From Pseudomonadota bacterium (GTDB taxonomy: Bacteria > Myxococcota > Polyangia > GCA-2747355 > JACKDQ01): a stretch of 11,797 nt of DNA. The notes beneath the pieces were generated by a model. The model was not told where the DNA came from, ran no database searches, and was given only the letters and a program-made list of their open reading frames with translations. The DNA lies in contig JAUVBO010000024.1 of the NCBI GenBank assembly GCA_030591195.1, positions 1 to 11,797 on the forward strand, given 5' to 3'. Positions 1 through 6,324 of the stretch are shown in pieces. The translations under genes and the position numbers were made by a program. Numbering within the stretch: position 1 is the stretch's first letter; every line of letters begins with the position of its first letter.

Positions 1-646
1 CGCCACCGCCCGCCTCGACCAGTACGCTCTCGGCCCCATCGGCAGCCGCGGCGACGATCCGCACTCGCAGCCGCTTGGTCGTCACCCGGGCAGGGATCAT
101 CGCCACCGCCAGCTGACGATAGGGCAGCTGACGGATACGCACGGTCTTCGACGTCCTGAGCCCCGCGCTGTCGGTGACTTCGACCTCGGCCTGCCTGACC
201 CCCGGAGACACCAGCACCGGGACCCGCGCGCGCCCCCGGCGCCCGGTCGAAACCGGCCCGAAGGAGCGCTCGCCGACGCGGATCTCGACCGAGGAGTTGC
301 GCCGGGTTCGCACGGGGATCTTGGTCCGACCGAGCAGCGGCAGCCGCAGGACCTGAACCTCGCCACCGGACTCGCTCCAGAGGATCAGGCAGACCCGGCG
401 CGGGTGGCGCCCGGGGGGTAGCAGGTATTCAACCTCCACGGCGTCACCGGCGCGCGCGACGCTGGCGACCTCTCCAACGTTGATCGCCGCCCGGGGCGTA
501 CCGGCGAGGCCGACGCCCTCGATCCGCAGCTTGGCCCGGGTGAGCTCCCCCGCGATCAGCACCGCCGGCTCGCTGCTGATCCGCGGCGACGCAGCGGCAA
601 CCGCGGGGACTGCCATCAGCACGGCCAGACCACGGACGAGATCCAT
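1..646 (-). CDS. Secreted beta-rich protein of unknown function (C-terminus off the left edge)
   Basis: The reading frame starts at ATG 646-644 and stays open to the window edge, giving 215 visible residues. The start is supported by a purine-rich ribosome site (GAGGAGCGGAGGG just upstream) and by a plausible Sec signal peptide: residues 1-20 have a short charged start, a hydrophobic core and an AVAAAS cleavage region. The mature part is rich in Val, Arg and Gly with alternating hydrophobic residues, typical of stacked Ig-like beta-sandwich domains. I do not recognise a named family and see no catalytic motif, metal-site pattern or lipobox. It follows the PEGA lipoprotein gene by 11 nt and is probably the third gene of a co-transcribed set of exported proteins. 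A periplasmic or outer-surface structural role is likely, but only by inference. That it is a real gene is well supported by the continuous frame, signal peptide and spacing. Confidence 0.75.
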   Translation of the reverse strand, partial: MDLVRGLAVLMAVPAVAAASPRISSEPAVLIAGELTRAKLRIEGVGLAGTPRAAINVGEVASVARAGDAVEVEYLLPPGRHPRRVCLILWSESGGEVQVLRLPLLGRTKIPVRTRRNSSVEIRVGERSFGPVSTGRRGRARVPVLVSPGVRQAEVEVTDSAGLRTSKTVRIRQLPYRQLAVAMIPARVTTKRLRVRIVAAAADGAESVLVEAGGG

Positions 647-657
647 CCCTCCGCTCC

Positions 658-1047
658 TCACTCGCGCGGCTGAAGCTTGACCCGGAGCACCTCGGGCCGC
701 TGGCCGAGGTTCAGCTCGAGGCGAAACGCCCGGTGACCCTCCATCCGGATCTCGAACCGATGCAGGCCAAAGGGGAGCAACAGCCCCCCCTGCTGGTTGA
801 GCTCTGCCACGGTGCCGCGCCGCACGCCATCGACGACCACCTGCGCGCCAGACGGCTCGCAGATGATGGTCACCTTGCCGGACATCGGAGCTGGAGCGCC
901 AGCGTCGTGCACGGGCTTGGACGGCTGCTCCGGCGGCTTGGACGCTCCACCGCCCCTGCATCCGGCGAGGGAGATCACCAGCAGCGCCTGCCAGCGCACC
1001 AGCTGGCCCCAGGGGATGAAACGTCGGTCGCGGTGACGCCAGGTCAT
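658..1047 (-). CDS. PEGA-domain lipoprotein
   Basis: This encodes 129 residues. Residues 1-30 form a lipoprotein signal: an Arg-rich start, hydrophobic QALLVISLAG, and lipobox LAGC with the lipidated Cys at 30. A flexible Gly/Pro/Ser/Lys linker follows (about 31-55). Residues about 56-126 match a PEGA domain, a small surface beta-fold of roughly 70 residues: it opens VTIICEPSGAQVVVDGV, has a Gly-rich turn near 76-88, and ends in a strand pattern around GLHRFEIRMEGHRAFRLEL. PEGA domains occur on exported proteins and are thought to bind other envelope components; they are not known as enzymes. The exact start is uncertain because the n-region is long, and GTG at Val17 is an alternative. The gene lies 10 nt after the FecR-domain gene and 11 nt before the secreted protein gene, so it sits in the middle of an operon. 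Confidence 0.85.
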   Translation of the reverse strand: MTWRHRDRRFIPWGQLVRWQALLVISLAGCRGGGASKPPEQPSKPVHDAGAPAPMSGKVTIICEPSGAQVVVDGVRRGTVAELNQQGGLLLPFGLHRFEIRMEGHRAFRLELNLGQRPEVLRVKLQPRE

Positions 1048-1057
1048 CTGCTCGGAC

Positions 1058-2329
1058 CTACTTCCAGTCGATCGATTTTGGCACCTGCACGCCCGGCGGC
1101 AACCGCCTGGCGATCACCAGCCGGTGGGGCTTGCCAACCAGCGCCCGGCGCTGGCCCTCCGCGCCAAGCGAATAGACGCCCCAGTAGTAGACCCCGCGCT
1201 TGAGGTCGGAGATGGTCAGAGAGTGCGCGCGCGTCCGCCGGCGAACCACCGCCCGCGCGAGCCGCCGGCCGCGCGAGACCACCAGCTCGAATCGCTCGGC
1301 CGCGCCCTTCCAGCGGAAGGTGATCGGCTTGATCTGCTTGACGTACTGAATGCCGGCGTTGTTCGGCGGCGACAGCAGCCCCGCCTGCTCCTCGCTCGTC
1401 GACAGCACGTGGAATCGACGGGCGAAGCCGAACTCCCCCTCGTGGCCCGAGGCGTCGATCGAGCTGACGCGCCAGACGTACATCTTCTGGGGGCGCAGCT
1501 CGGGCAACACGAACTCGGCCACGGTCAGCTTGCTGTCGACGTCGCGCTGCTCGAAGCCGAGCGACCGGCTGACCTGAACCCGGTAGAGCGCCGCGCCTGG
1601 CACCGGCTTCCAGGCGAGCTGGAGCCGGGCGCCAGCGTGCAGCCGCGCATCCACCGCGGGCGCCACCAGCTCCGGGTAGGGAAGCAGTCGCGTCGGCTGG
1701 CTGACTCGCTTGCCCACGACGTCGACCAGCTCGCCGCCCTTCAGCCGCGCGCTCTTGCCGCCCACGTCCACCCGGGCACCGCCCTTGAGCACCGCCACCT
1801 CGAGCCTGCCCCCCTGCTTGACCGAGACGCGGAAGGTCGCGGCCTCGGTGCCCCCGGCGACGATCCGGGCCTGGCGGCCGTCGGCGGTGCGCACGGTGAG
1901 CGAGGCGCCAGGCTCCACCCGGCCGCGGACCACGCCGCGCTGGACGTTGACTACCGGACGCTGAGCAGCGCCCGCAGCGTGGCTCCCCGGCGGCGCTGTT
2001 TCGGTGGCGGGCGCCTCGATCACGACCAGCGCCTGTTCGCCGATATCGAGCTTGCCCCCTTGCAGGAAGGCGACCACCGCCCCCGAGCCGGAGCCGGTCT
2101 TGATCGCGTCGCGGTGCCGAAGATCGATGCCCTTGGCGGCCGCCCTCCAGCGGAGGGTCTGAGCTCCGCGGTGGGACACTTCCCCGCTGGCGACGCTCAG
2201 TCGCGCCACCACGCTGGCCATCTTGGTGGGCGGCGGCTGGTCGTCAGCGCAGCCCCCCGAGCACGCTCCACCACCCCCCAGAGCAACGAACGCCGCCGCC
2301 CCCAAGCGCATGACCCACTGCAGGTTCAT
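1058..2329 (-). CDS. FecR-domain protein with two Ig/FN3-like modules, probable lipoprotein
   Basis: This encodes 423 residues. Residues 1-27 are a signal sequence ending in a Cys-rich cut region (Cys23 and Cys27). The lipobox is imperfect, with Gly or Ser where Leu is usual at -3, so lipidation is likely but not certain. Residues about 40-208 resemble a FecR domain: SGEVSHRG, then DAIKTGSGSGAVVAF and later repeated short beta-strands with Gly turns. Residues about 218-310 and 318-408 each look like an Ig/FN3-type sandwich; the first has LQLAWKPVPGAALYRVQVS and YVWRVSSID, the second ITFRWKGAAERFELVVS and YYWGVYSLG. Classical FecR is an inner-membrane anti-sigma signalling protein. This one has no cytoplasmic N-terminal anti-sigma region and no sigma factor beside it, so it belongs to the exported FecR-domain proteins common in myxobacteria. 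It is probably the first gene of the minus-strand set and is divergent from the pseudokinase gene. Confidence 0.8.
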   Translation of the reverse strand: MNLQWVMRLGAAAFVALGGGGACSGGCADDQPPPTKMASVVARLSVASGEVSHRGAQTLRWRAAAKGIDLRHRDAIKTGSGSGAVVAFLQGGKLDIGEQALVVIEAPATETAPPGSHAAGAAQRPVVNVQRGVVRGRVEPGASLTVRTADGRQARIVAGGTEAATFRVSVKQGGRLEVAVLKGGARVDVGGKSARLKGGELVDVVGKRVSQPTRLLPYPELVAPAVDARLHAGARLQLAWKPVPGAALYRVQVSRSLGFEQRDVDSKLTVAEFVLPELRPQKMYVWRVSSIDASGHEGEFGFARRFHVLSTSEEQAGLLSPPNNAGIQYVKQIKPITFRWKGAAERFELVVSRGRRLARAVVRRRTRAHSLTISDLKRGVYYWGVYSLGAEGQRRALVGKPHRLVIARRLPPGVQVPKSIDWK

Positions 2330-2380
2330 CCCGCGATCTTCTCAGAACGGAGCGCCGGTAGCAATTGCGGCGGTAATTCG
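2330..2380. promoter_or_regulatory. Divergent intergenic region, likely promoter/operator
   Basis: These 51 bp separate the FecR-domain gene (leftward) from the pseudokinase gene (rightward), so control signals for both must lie here or inside the gene starts. It is locally richer in A/T than its surroundings and holds the perfect 8-bp palindrome GCAATTGC (2361-2368), followed by a second GGTAATT-type element at 2372-2378. No convincing -35/-10 pair could be drawn for either direction, so specific promoter boxes are not called. The palindrome may be an operator half or coincidence. Confidence 0.3.
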
Positions 2381-4108
2381 ATGGCCCAAAGCTTGCCAAC
2401 GGCGGAGCGATCAACGAACACTAGAGACGTGTGGGGGTCTCTGAGAGTCCGGCTACTCGCTGCCCTGGTCTTGTTGCCGGTGATCGTTGCGGCGTCGATT
2501 ACCTTTCTGGCGATCCGCCAGTTCCGCGCCGACAAGGAGCTCTACGTCCACGATCTCTCGTCCCAGACCGTCGAGCTGGTGGCGCGCAACGTCTCGACCC
2601 AGCTCGAGAGCCTTGCCCTGCGGGCCAACATGCAGCTGGCCGCCCAGGTGCCGGGCGCCGTGGACGGCGCCGGGACCGGCGACAGCCCCAACCAGGCCTC
2701 CGGCGACCTGCTGAGGATCCGGGCGCTGGCCAAGCCCCCGAAGCATGGGCCCTTCGACGCAAAAAACGTCAGTAATTCCAAGGAGCTCCGGCTTCGCGTG
2801 CACGCAGTAGCCAAGGGAGCCTCCGTGACTTTCGACGTGCGCCCGGCGACGGTCTTCGATCTGCGCGGGTACGACGGGGCCACCACCCTGTTCGTCGTCA
2901 ACCGCGAGGGAAGGCTCCTGCTCCACGCCGACTCCCAGCAGCTTCGCCGCCAAGCGTCCCGCGCCGACCTGGTCGAGGCCCTCGGGCTCTTCGGCGAGGG
3001 CAAGGCGCGGCTCGGATCGCGGGAGGTGACGGTGGACGGCCGACCGATCCTGGTCGCCTACGCCCGCATCGGCGACGGCCTGGCGGTGCTACAGAGCGTC
3101 GACAAGGCGCGGGTCTTCGCCGCGGCGGCGCCGCTGGTTCACAGCGCGATCATCGCCTCGGTGGCGGTGGTCGGCGTGGCAGCGCTGCTCGCGTTGCTGC
3201 TGGCGGGCACCGTGATCCGGCCCGTGCGCGAGATGGTCAGGCAGGCCGAGGCGATCGCCCGCGGCGAGTTCGGCGTGGCGGTGCAGACCCGCTCCGGTGG
3301 TACCGTGGGCTCGCTGGGCCGCAGCCTCAACGAGATGAGCGCGTCCCTACATCAGCGCGAGCAGCAGGTGGCCCTGATGCAGCGGCAGGTGCTGCGCGCC
3401 GAGCGGGTCACCACCGCGGGTCGGATCATCGCCGCCGTCGCCAAGGAGATGAACAAGCCGCTCGACGCCTGCGTGACCCTCGCCAGCGAGTGCGAGCGGC
3501 TCGACACCAGCGGCAGCGACAAGATCCGCGACAACTACCAGCGCATCGCGCGCGAGGCGAACCGAGCGGCCAACGTCCTGCAGAACCTCTCGCGGGTCGG
3601 CGAGGGCTCCGACGATCCGACGAAGCCGGCGGCGACCCAGCCGCCCGAGCCGGTGGACCTCGAGATGATCATCTCCGAGGTCCTCGTCTCCTCGGGTGCG
3701 CTGTTGCGACAGAAGCGCATCGCCGTCGCCGCCGCGCTCGAGGCGGGCGGGTCGGTCCTCGCACGCCCCCAGGAGCTGCGCAGCTTGCTGCTCGACCTGC
3801 TGCTGTTCCTCTCCGAGCACGCCGCGCCAGGCAAGCCGGCGATGCTGTCGCTTGGCGAGGCCGACGAGGGCAAGGTCGCCATCGACCTCATCTTCCAGGG
3901 TCCATCGTGGAGCGAGGAGCAACGCCGGCAGCTGGTCGACCCCTACGCCTCGGCCTGCAATGCCGAAGGCTCGTTGATGCTGGCCGTCTCGGCGGCGATG
4001 CTCGAGGAGCAGGGCGGCCGGCTGGAGGTCGACGAGGTCGATGGGCGCAACCGGATCCGCACCATCCTGCCCCGCGCCGACCCGGTCGCAGGAGCGACCG
4101 ATGCCTAG
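2381..4108 (+). CDS. Membrane sensor histidine kinase homologue, catalytically degenerate (pseudokinase)
   Basis: This encodes 575 residues from ATG 2381. The frame is open further upstream, but that part is antisense to the FecR-domain gene and has no membrane-protein character. Domains in order: transmembrane helix about 24-46; extracytoplasmic sensor about 47-252 with Cache-like features (TTLFVVNREGRLLLHAD and IGDGLAVLQSVDKARVF); transmembrane helix about 255-277; HAMP linker about 278-325; a DHp-like helical pair about 338-405; and an ATPase-like domain about 424-563. The fold signals are kept but the active residues are not. The usual H-E-x-N-x-P-L box reads AKEMNKPL with Lys355 in place of the phospho-accepting His. 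The second N-box Asn is Phe476, the G1 box DxGxG reads FQGPS (505-509), and the G2 glycines are replaced at 529-533. Phosphotransfer is therefore unlikely; a role in binding or signalling by shape change is inferred. No response regulator is adjacent. It overlaps the NHL lipoprotein gene by 8 nt. Confidence 0.88.
   Translation: MAQSLPTAERSTNTRDVWGSLRVRLLAALVLLPVIVAASITFLAIRQFRADKELYVHDLSSQTVELVARNVSTQLESLALRANMQLAAQVPGAVDGAGTGDSPNQASGDLLRIRALAKPPKHGPFDAKNVSNSKELRLRVHAVAKGASVTFDVRPATVFDLRGYDGATTLFVVNREGRLLLHADSQQLRRQASRADLVEALGLFGEGKARLGSREVTVDGRPILVAYARIGDGLAVLQSVDKARVFAAAAPLVHSAIIASVAVVGVAALLALLLAGTVIRPVREMVRQAEAIARGEFGVAVQTRSGGTVGSLGRSLNEMSASLHQREQQVALMQRQVLRAERVTTAGRIIAAVAKEMNKPLDACVTLASECERLDTSGSDKIRDNYQRIAREANRAANVLQNLSRVGEGSDDPTKPAATQPPEPVDLEMIISEVLVSSGALLRQKRIAVAAALEAGGSVLARPQELRSLLLDLLLFLSEHAAPGKPAMLSLGEADEGKVAIDLIFQGPSWSEEQRRQLVDPYASACNAEGSLMLAVSAAMLEEQGGRLEVDEVDGRNRIRTILPRADPVAGATDA
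4090..4094 (+). promoter_or_regulatory. Ribosome binding site of the NHL lipoprotein gene
   Basis: AGGAG lies 6 nt before ATG 4101 and inside the end of the pseudokinase gene. It decides the start of the next gene in favour of 4101, which gives a lipoprotein signal, over the upstream in-frame ATG at 4041. It also points to translational coupling of the two genes. Confidence 0.75.
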
Positions 4109-5591
4109 CGCCAGTCGTAGAGCCGTGGCCTGGCTCGCCGCCGGCCTGGCCGTCGGGCTCGGCGGCTGCAAGGGGACCGGGCTCACCGCGCGGATCGACG
4201 GCGTCGTGCCGGCCTCGGCGGTCGCGGGCGTGGAGGCCACGGTGAAGATCATCGGCGAAGGCTTCCAGCCCGCGGTCCAGGGCAACTTCGACGACCAGAC
4301 CCGCTCGCGCGTCTCGGCGCAGTTCAGCGCCAGGCTCGGTGATCGACTGCTGTCGAATGTGACCTACGTCTCCGCCAGCGAGCTCACCGCCACCGTACCG
4401 GGCGATCTGCCGCCAGGGACCTACGACCTGTCGGTCGCCGACCCGGTCGGTCGCCGCGCCACCGCCGCCGCCGCCTTCACCGTCCTGCCCGCGAGCGACG
4501 CCGGCCCACCCGACGCCGCGCCGGACGCCGGGGTCGATTCGATCACGCCCGACGCCGTCACCCCGGACGCCCCGGCGCCAGACACCACCGACGACGCGCT
4601 CGCCCCCGACACCCTGAGCCCCGACAGCACCCCCACCGGCGTGCATACCGTGGCCGGCACGGGGGTCGCGGCGTTTGCTAACGGGCCGGCGGCCCAAGCG
4701 GCGTTCGACGCGCCCCGCGGCGTCGCCGTGCTCGGTACGAAGATCTACGTCGCCGACTTCAACAACCACCGCGTCCGCACCATTGAGGCTGGCCAGGTCT
4801 CGACCATCGCCGGGTCCGGCACCCAGGGGTTCCTCGACGGCCCGGCAGCCAGCGCCGAGCTCAACCTACCGGACAGCGTCGCCGTCGACCCGACCGGCGT
4901 CGTCTACGTCACAGACTCGGCCAACTCCTGCATCCGCAAGATCGAGGCCGGCCAGGTCACCACCTTCGCCGGCACCAACGTCGACGGCCTGGTCGATGGA
5001 CCGGCGGCCGACTCCCGGTTCGCCAGCCCCCTGGGGCTTGCCCTCGCCGCCGACGGCAAGCTCTACGTCGCCGACGCCGGCAACCACCGGATCCGCGTCA
5101 TCGCCGGAGGCACGGTCTCGACCCTCGCCGGCACCACCGAGGGCTTCGCCGATGGCGCGGCCGCGGCGGCCCGCTTCAGCAGCCCGAGCGGCGTGTGGGT
5201 CGACGGCACGAGGGTCTACGTCGCCGACACCGGCAACCAGCGCCTACGGCTGATCGAGGGCGGCCAGGTCACTACCATTGCCGGGACCGGCGACAAGGGC
5301 CAGGACGAGGGACCGGCGGCCAGCGCCACCTTCTGGAACCCCTCGGGGGTGGTCGTCGTCAGCGACGCCGGCGGCGAGCGGATCTACGTCGTCGACCAGG
5401 CCAACCACGCGATCCGGTTGATCGACCCGTCGGGGACGGTGAGCACGATCAACGGGGCTGGCTTCGGCTTCGCCAACGGCCCCGTCGCCATGTCGCTGTT
5501 CTTCTACCCTCGGGGCATCACGGCCACGCCTGGCGGAGTGCTCTACATCGCCGACCAGAGCAACCACGCGATCCGCGTGATCTACCCCTGA
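4101..5591 (+). CDS. Lipoprotein with TIG-like domain, Asp/Pro linker and six NHL repeats
   Basis: This encodes 496 residues. Residues 1-23 are a lipoprotein signal with lipobox LGGC (Cys23). Residues about 30-129 resemble an IPT/TIG Ig-like domain: IDGVVPASAVAG at the start, IIGEGFQP, then LTATVPGDLPPGTYDLSV. Residues about 131-180 are a low-complexity linker with repeated PDA/PDT units, a style common in myxobacterial lipoproteins. Residues 181-496 hold six NHL-type repeats of about 50-57 residues, beginning near 181, 233, 286, 339, 390 and 447. Each has a V-x-T-x-A/N-G opening, a D/N-G-P/A-A turn, a P-x-G/S-V/I middle, and a Y-V/I-x-D-x-x-N-x-x-I/L-R close. Six repeats predict a closed six-bladed beta-propeller. 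The role is unknown; such propellers usually bind proteins, sugars or RNA, and no catalytic set is visible. It should sit on the periplasmic or outer-membrane face. Its overlap with the pseudokinase gene suggests the two act together. Confidence 0.87.
   Translation: MPSASRRAVAWLAAGLAVGLGGCKGTGLTARIDGVVPASAVAGVEATVKIIGEGFQPAVQGNFDDQTRSRVSAQFSARLGDRLLSNVTYVSASELTATVPGDLPPGTYDLSVADPVGRRATAAAAFTVLPASDAGPPDAAPDAGVDSITPDAVTPDAPAPDTTDDALAPDTLSPDSTPTGVHTVAGTGVAAFANGPAAQAAFDAPRGVAVLGTKIYVADFNNHRVRTIEAGQVSTIAGSGTQGFLDGPAASAELNLPDSVAVDPTGVVYVTDSANSCIRKIEAGQVTTFAGTNVDGLVDGPAADSRFASPLGLALAADGKLYVADAGNHRIRVIAGGTVSTLAGTTEGFADGAAAAARFSSPSGVWVDGTRVYVADTGNQRLRLIEGGQVTTIAGTGDKGQDEGPAASATFWNPSGVVVVSDAGGERIYVVDQANHAIRLIDPSGTVSTINGAGFGFANGPVAMSLFFYPRGITATPGGVLYIADQSNHAIRVIYP
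4641..5588 (+). repeat. Six tandem NHL repeats within the lipoprotein gene
   Basis: Protein-level tandem repeats of about 150-170 bp per unit lie at roughly 4641, 4797, 4956, 5115, 5268 and 5439. They share a YVAD-type core near the end of each unit (for example at 4747, 5065 and 5218). Repeat 5 is longer, with an insertion around residues 420-426. The last unit ends at the stop codon with no extra C-terminal strand. Confidence 0.85.
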
Positions 5592-5604
5592 CCGGCATCG
5601 CCAG

Positions 5605-5736
5605 CGGCGCTCGGGGCCGAAGCTCTGGTTTCGGCGAGCAACGAGCGCCGAGGGCACAGGCGCGACGACGAAGGCATACTCGGCGGTATTTCGAGGAGGA
5701 GCAACGCAGCCATCGGCGCTCGGGGCCGCCGAAACC
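5605..5736. terminator. Convergent terminator region with three complementary arms
   Basis: The region lies between the stop of the NHL lipoprotein gene (5591) and the stop of rnfA (5737), two genes that converge. A 15-bp direct repeat, CGGCGCTCGGGGCCG, occurs at 5605-5619 and 5714-5728. Between the two copies, 5627-5651 is the reverse complement of 5713-5736 in two 10-bp blocks separated by a 4-5 nt mismatch. The same middle arm also pairs with the first copy: 5605-5613 with 5642-5650, then 5616-5621 with 5630-5635, loop of 8. Two alternative hairpins are thus possible. There is no clear T-run, so this is not a textbook intrinsic terminator, but position and symmetry suit transcription ending from both sides. 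Confidence 0.5.
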
Positions 5737-6324
5737 CTAGGCGCTGCCGGAGAAGAGGCCAGCGAAGCCCATGAAGGCCAGCGAGAGCAGGCCGGCGATG
5801 ATCAGGTTCATCGCCGTGCCCTTGACGATCGCTGGCACATCGGACAGCTCGGTCTCCTCGCGCAGACCGGCAAGCAGCACCAGCGCGAGGGTGAAACCGC
5901 CGCCGGCGCCGAGGGCGTAGACCAGCCCCTCGAGCAGGTTGTAGCCCTTGCTCTGGGCGAAGAGCGCCAGGCCCAGGATCGCGCAGTTGGTGGTGATCAG
6001 CGGCAGGAAGATCCCCAGGGCCTGAAACAGCGCCGGGCTGAGCTTCTTGATCGACATCTCGACGAACTGCACCGTCGAGGCGATCACCACGATGAACGAG
6101 ATCAGCTTCAGGTATGGCGCGTAGACCAGGACGTAGTTCTGCAGCACCCAGGCGCAGATGATCGTGATCACCATCACGAAGATCGTCGCCAGCCCGAGGC
6201 GCGCCGCGGTGGCGATCTTGCCGGAGACGCCGAAGAAGGGGCAGAGCCCGAGGAAGTAGACCAGGACGAAGTTGTTGACCAGCATCGCGCCGAAGAAGAT
6301 GGCCGTGAGCTTCTGAATGTCCAT
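5737..6324 (-). CDS. rnfA: Rnf complex membrane subunit RnfA
   Basis: This encodes 195 residues, the usual length for RnfA/RsxA. RnfA is an integral membrane subunit of the Rnf complex, which couples electron flow between reduced ferredoxin and NAD+ to ion transport. The sequence is almost entirely transmembrane helices (about six) and opens with the family pattern NNFVLVYFLGLCPFFGVS. Cys28 and Cys114 (in TTNCAILG) are the conserved pair that, with their counterparts in RnfE, hold an iron-sulfur cluster inside the membrane (family knowledge). The ATG overlaps the rnfE stop by 1 nt (TGATG) and has the strong ribosome site GGAGGT 6 nt upstream, inside rnfE. In many genomes rnfB is the neighbour of rnfA. 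Here rnfA is the last gene of the cluster and is followed by a convergent gene. Confidence 0.96.
   Translation of the reverse strand: MDIQKLTAIFFGAMLVNNFVLVYFLGLCPFFGVSGKIATAARLGLATIFVMVITIICAWVLQNYVLVYAPYLKLISFIVVIASTVQFVEMSIKKLSPALFQALGIFLPLITTNCAILGLALFAQSKGYNLLEGLVYALGAGGGFTLALVLLAGLREETELSDVPAIVKGTAMNLIIAGLLSLAFMGFAGLFSGSA

Noticed and set aside
97..366. Minus-strand 89-codon frame within the left-edge gene
   Set aside because: It is an out-of-phase frame rich in Arg, Ser and Pro. The phase starting at 646 is continuous, has a signal peptide and a ribosome site.
1124..2380. Upstream extension of the pseudokinase frame to 1124
   Set aside because: It is antisense to the FecR-domain gene and codes for a His/Arg/Pro-rich stretch without structure. 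The protein from ATG 2381 already has the expected short cytoplasmic start and first membrane helix.
2392..2430. Possible -35/-10 promoter boxes around TTGCCA/TTGGCA for either divergent gene
   Set aside because: Spacing or -10 matches are poor on both strands (no more than about half of consensus), and much of the match lies within the pseudokinase coding start.
5592..5736. Small or truncated rnfB in the gap after rnfA
   Set aside because: The 145-bp gap shows no Cys-rich coding pattern on either strand; it is filled by the inverted and direct repeats.
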